Made by a program: the position numbers and the translations under genes. Below are positions 21,336 through 23,603 of a DNA stretch of 23,603 bases, in pieces (within the stretch, counting starts at the first letter, position 1; the number at the start of each line of letters is the position of its first letter). Source of the stretch: Sporomusaceae bacterium UBA1887 (lineage in GTDB: Bacteria; Bacillota; Negativicutes; Sporomusales; DSM-15969); the NCBI GenBank assembly GCA_002337925.1, contig DDHB01000027.1, positions 4,475 through 28,077 on the forward strand. Direction: 5' to 3'. The notes below the pieces were generated by a model. That model was not told where the DNA came from, did not search any database, and saw nothing but the letters and a program-made list of their open reading frames with translations.

Positions 21336-22121
21336 ATGAGTGAGTTTGCTAATCTGTTATTTGAGAATCAGGGAGGAATTGGCCTGGTTACACTAAATCG
21401 GCCGAAAGCGCTGAATGCGTTAAATCAAGCTACTCTCGAAGAACTGGATAAGCTGGCTGATGTAATTGCCAAGGATACCAGCATCAAAGTGGTAATCCTT
21501 ACCGGCAGTGGTGAGAAAGCTTTTGTAGCCGGTGCGGATATTACGGAGATGCAGCATAAGTCTGCTATTGAAGGCCGTAATTTTGGTAAACTTGGTCAGG
21601 CTGTTTTCAACAAGATTGAAAACCTTCCTCAGCCGGTAATTGCGGCAGTTAATGGTTTTGCTCTTGGCGGCGGCTGCGAGCTGGCTATGGCCTGCGATAT
21701 CCGCATCGCTTCAGAAAAGGCCAAATTCGGTCAGCCTGAAGTTACCCTTGGCATTACTCCCGGCTTTGCCGGCACTCAACGTTTAGCTCGCCTGGTAGGC
21801 AAGGGACGTTCAAAAGAATTGCTCTTTACCGGTGATGTTATTGATGCCAATGAAGCCTATCGCATTGGTTTGGTCAATAAGGTAACAGCTGCGGATCAGT
21901 TAATGGATGCAGCCAAAACTATGGCTGAAAAAATTATGTCACGGGCACCGATCGCTGTTCAGCTTTGCAAAGCTGCTGTCAATGAAGGGCTTGATACTGA
22001 TTTGGAAACAGGTGTAGCATACGAGGCTGAGGTTTTCGGCTTGTGCTTTGCTACTGCTGACCAAAAAGAAGGTATGAGTGCCTTTGTCGAAAAGCGCAAA
22101 GCCAGCTTTCAAGGAAAGTAG
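21336..22121 (+). CDS. crt: enoyl-CoA hydratase (crotonase)
   Basis: The enzyme hydrates crotonyl-CoA to 3-hydroxybutyryl-CoA. The 261-residue protein has the oxyanion-hole segment AFVAGADITEM, NGFALGGGCELAMACD with catalytic E115, and FGQPEVTLGITPGFAGTQRL with catalytic E135; the 20-residue spacing of the two Glu matches rat mitochondrial crotonase. ATG 21336 is chosen over GTG 21327 because the purine-rich AGGCGGTGG lies directly before it and covers the GTG. It is the last gene of the operon, ended by a terminator 31 nt after the stop. Both acid residues argue for hydratase rather than another crotonase-fold activity. Confidence 0.94.
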   Translation: MSEFANLLFENQGGIGLVTLNRPKALNALNQATLEELDKLADVIAKDTSIKVVILTGSGEKAFVAGADITEMQHKSAIEGRNFGKLGQAVFNKIENLPQPVIAAVNGFALGGGCELAMACDIRIASEKAKFGQPEVTLGITPGFAGTQRLARLVGKGRSKELLFTGDVIDANEAYRIGLVNKVTAADQLMDAAKTMAEKIMSRAPIAVQLCKAAVNEGLDTDLETGVAYEAEVFGLCFATADQKEGMSAFVEKRKASFQGK

Positions 22122-22152
22122 TACTTAAAAACGTTTTTAATATAGTCAACTT

Positions 22153-22185
22153 AAGTTCTCGCCCTAATTTAGGGCGGGAACTTTT
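22153..22185 (+). terminator. intrinsic terminator after crotonase
   Basis: AAGTTCTCGCCCT (22153-22165) pairs with AGGGCGGGAACTT (22171-22183), one G-U pair, loop AATTT, short T-run. Confidence 0.88.
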
Positions 22186-22293
22186 ATATAATAGCATTTC
22201 TTTTCCTCATCTGGTAAAATATATGATAAGATTTAACATAGCAAGGTGGATGATGCTGGTTATACTAGTGTTAACAATTCTAGGAGGGATGAC

Positions 22294-23127
22294 ATGGAAT
22301 TATGGATGACAGAATTTCAAACCAAAAATCTGGGTTTGACTACTAGGATTAAGGAAACGCTCTATTCAGGTAAATCTAACTTTCAAGATATTGCTGTTGT
22401 TGAGTCAGAGCAGTTTGGCCGCATGCTTGTTTTGGATGGTGTGTACCAGACGTCTATTTTTGATGAATTTGTCTATCATGAAATGATTGCCCATATACCA
22501 CTCTTTACTCATCCTAATCCGCAAAAGGTCCTGGTTATCGGCGGCGGGGACGGCGGCAGTGTTCGCGAAGTAGTGAAGCATCCAAAAGTAGAAAAAGCGG
22601 TAATGGTTGAGATTGACGGTTTGGTTGTGGAAGTAAGCAAACAGTATCTGCCCGAGATTGCTGAAGCCATGCTGAATCAGCATCCTAAGCTGGATTTGCG
22701 CATTGATGACGGACTAAAGCATATTGCAGAACTGGAAAGCTATTATGACGTAATTATTGTAGACTGTTCTGACCCGATCGGACCTGGTGAAGGTCTATTC
22801 ACCTATGAATTCTATCAAAACGTAAAAAAAGCGCTAAAGCCTGATGGTCTTTTTGTGCAGCAGACGGAATCTCCCTTCCTTCATACCGAGTTAATTCAGC
22901 GGGCCTGGAAGGATATTGCATCTCTTTTCCCGATTACCCGTTTGTATCTTGCACCGATACCTATTTATCCAAGCGGTACGCACTGCTTCACTATGGGATC
23001 GAAAGTTCATGATCCGCTTACGATGGACACAAGTACAATAGAAGAATTGAATACCCGCTATCATAACAGGGATATTCAAAAAAGCTGCTTTGCTTTACCA
23101 AACTTCATTAAACAAATGCTGAAATAA
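22294..23127 (+). CDS. speE: spermidine synthase (polyamine aminopropyltransferase)
   Basis: SpeE transfers an aminopropyl group from decarboxylated SAM to putrescine, giving spermidine and methylthioadenosine. The 277-residue protein has an N-terminal beta-domain, LDGVYQTSIFDEFVYHEMIA with conserved Tyr/His/Glu, the cofactor loop VIGGGDGGSVREV (residues 81-93), and the catalytic D157 in VDCSDPIGPGEGLF. ATG 22294 follows TAGGAGGG; the frame is open to 22246 but lacks a site there. No speD or speA/speB is nearby in the window. It is flanked by terminators on both sides, so it is likely a single-gene unit; the promoter is not clear in the 108 nt upstream. Confidence 0.95.
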   Translation: MELWMTEFQTKNLGLTTRIKETLYSGKSNFQDIAVVESEQFGRMLVLDGVYQTSIFDEFVYHEMIAHIPLFTHPNPQKVLVIGGGDGGSVREVVKHPKVEKAVMVEIDGLVVEVSKQYLPEIAEAMLNQHPKLDLRIDDGLKHIAELESYYDVIIVDCSDPIGPGEGLFTYEFYQNVKKALKPDGLFVQQTESPFLHTELIQRAWKDIASLFPITRLYLAPIPIYPSGTHCFTMGSKVHDPLTMDTSTIEELNTRYHNRDIQKSCFALPNFIKQMLK

Positions 23128-23167
23128 AAATACACCTTCCGGCAACAGGCCAGGAAGGTGTATTTTT
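23126..23167. terminator. bidirectional intrinsic terminator between convergent genes
   Basis: A 15-bp stem AAAAATACACCTTCC (23126-23140) with GGAAGGTGTATTTTT (23153-23167) has A-runs on one arm and T-runs on the other, so it can act on both strands: speE from the left and the aminopeptidase from the right. Confidence 0.92.
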
Positions 23168-23185
23168 TAGCTCACAGTAAGGAAA

Positions 23186-23603
23186 CTACTTTAAGTTCTC
23201 CGGATTCAGCGGTTCCAGCTCGGGAACTACGAAAAGACCGTCTTTGCGGATTAATTGATCATCAAACCAGATCTCGCCGCCGCCGTACTCAGGATTTTGA
23301 ATGAGTACTAAATCCCAGTGAATGACCGATTTATTACCATTAAAGGCTGTATCGTAGGCATTGCCGGGAGTAAAATGCAGGCTGCCCCGGATTTTTTCAT
23401 CAAAGAGGGTGTCTTTCATTGGAGTATCGATGTAAGGGTTGACGCCAAGCGCAAATTCGCCAATATAGCGGGCCCCTTCATCGCTGTCCAGTACGTTGTT
23501 TAGCTTTTCTGTTTCATTGGCAGTTGCTTTTACTATCTTGCCGTTTTCAAATTGAAAACAAATATTTTCATAGGTGACGCCTTGATATACTGCCGGGGTA
23601 TTG
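23186..23603 (-). CDS. M29-family metallo-aminopeptidase (N-terminal part beyond window)
   Basis: The minus-strand frame is open from the right edge to the TAG at 23186-23188, giving about 139 C-terminal residues of a protein normally about 370-410 long. M29 aminopeptidases remove N-terminal residues with a two-metal active site in the cytoplasm. Motifs seen are IGEFALGVNP (metal-ligand Glu), SLHFTPGNAY (His and Tyr), and SVIHWDLV (His and Asp), all typical of the family's metal site, and then GEIWFDDQLIRKDGLF. An internal ATG at 23417-23419 is not the start. Convergent with speE and separated by the bidirectional terminator. Confidence 0.9.
   Translation of the reverse strand, partial: NTPAVYQGVTYENICFQFENGKIVKATANETEKLNNVLDSDEGARYIGEFALGVNPYIDTPMKDTLFDEKIRGSLHFTPGNAYDTAFNGNKSVIHWDLVLIQNPEYGGGEIWFDDQLIRKDGLFVVPELEPLNPENLK

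Noticed and set aside
1..23603. tRNA, rRNA, CRISPR, phage or intact IS genes
   Set aside because: No cloverleaf-like, repeat-spacer, integrase or transposase sequence was recognised when reading both strands.

Overview
The window reads as part of the chromosome of an anaerobic, low-to-medium GC Firmicute. Support for this is the strong AGGAGG-type ribosome binding sites, several TTG starts, two SAM-I (S-box) riboswitches, an [FeFe]-hydrogenase maturase (HydE), and short-chain acyl-CoA genes. A member of the Sporomusaceae/Negativicutes would fit, but that placement is inference from gene style, not a database match. Most genes are on the plus strand; a sulfite-exporter-like gene and the partial gene at the right edge are on the minus strand. 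No tRNA, rRNA, CRISPR array or intact insertion sequence was seen, and no gene-free stretch exceeds 300 bases.

Layout. 1-2320: the 3' part of a class I/II aminotransferase, a small DUF2325 protein behind a hairpin-rich leader, and a convergent TauE/SafE permease. 2321-5468: a cysteine-desulfurase-like class V enzyme and a siroheme sulfite/nitrite reductase, each followed by a strong terminator. 5561-12001: an apparently continuous operon with a MetQ-MetN-MetI type transporter, a creatininase-family amidohydrolase, a PaaK-like CoA ligase and an HpaB/4-hydroxybutyryl-CoA-dehydratase family flavoprotein. 12053-13506: a serine alpha/beta hydrolase overlapping a Cys-rich DUF1847 gene. 13529-16718: two promoter/SAM-I riboswitch/terminator units in a row, controlling a stand-alone tandem ACT protein and three small DUF2292 (YezD-like) proteins; a 159-bp MITE-like element with a CTAG target duplication follows, then an O-acetylhomoserine sulfhydrylase. 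16830-18746: larE (nickel-pincer cofactor sulfur insertion) and hydE. 18775-22185: CoA transferase A and B, 3-hydroxybutyryl-CoA dehydrogenase and crotonase. 22294-23603: spermidine synthase and, convergent to it, a truncated M29 aminopeptidase.

How it fits together. Sulfur is the main theme: sulfite export, sulfite reduction, sulfur mobilisation, methionine-type uptake, SAM sensing, homocysteine synthesis and sulfur transfer into a nickel cofactor. A second theme is CoA-ester metabolism. The two candidates for under-described biology are the transporter/amidohydrolase/CoA-ligase/flavoprotein operon, whose substrate is unknown and whose last enzyme appears to have Tyr in place of the usual His cluster ligand, and the duplicated SAM-riboswitch locus controlling an ACT-only protein and a family of tiny DUF2292 proteins.
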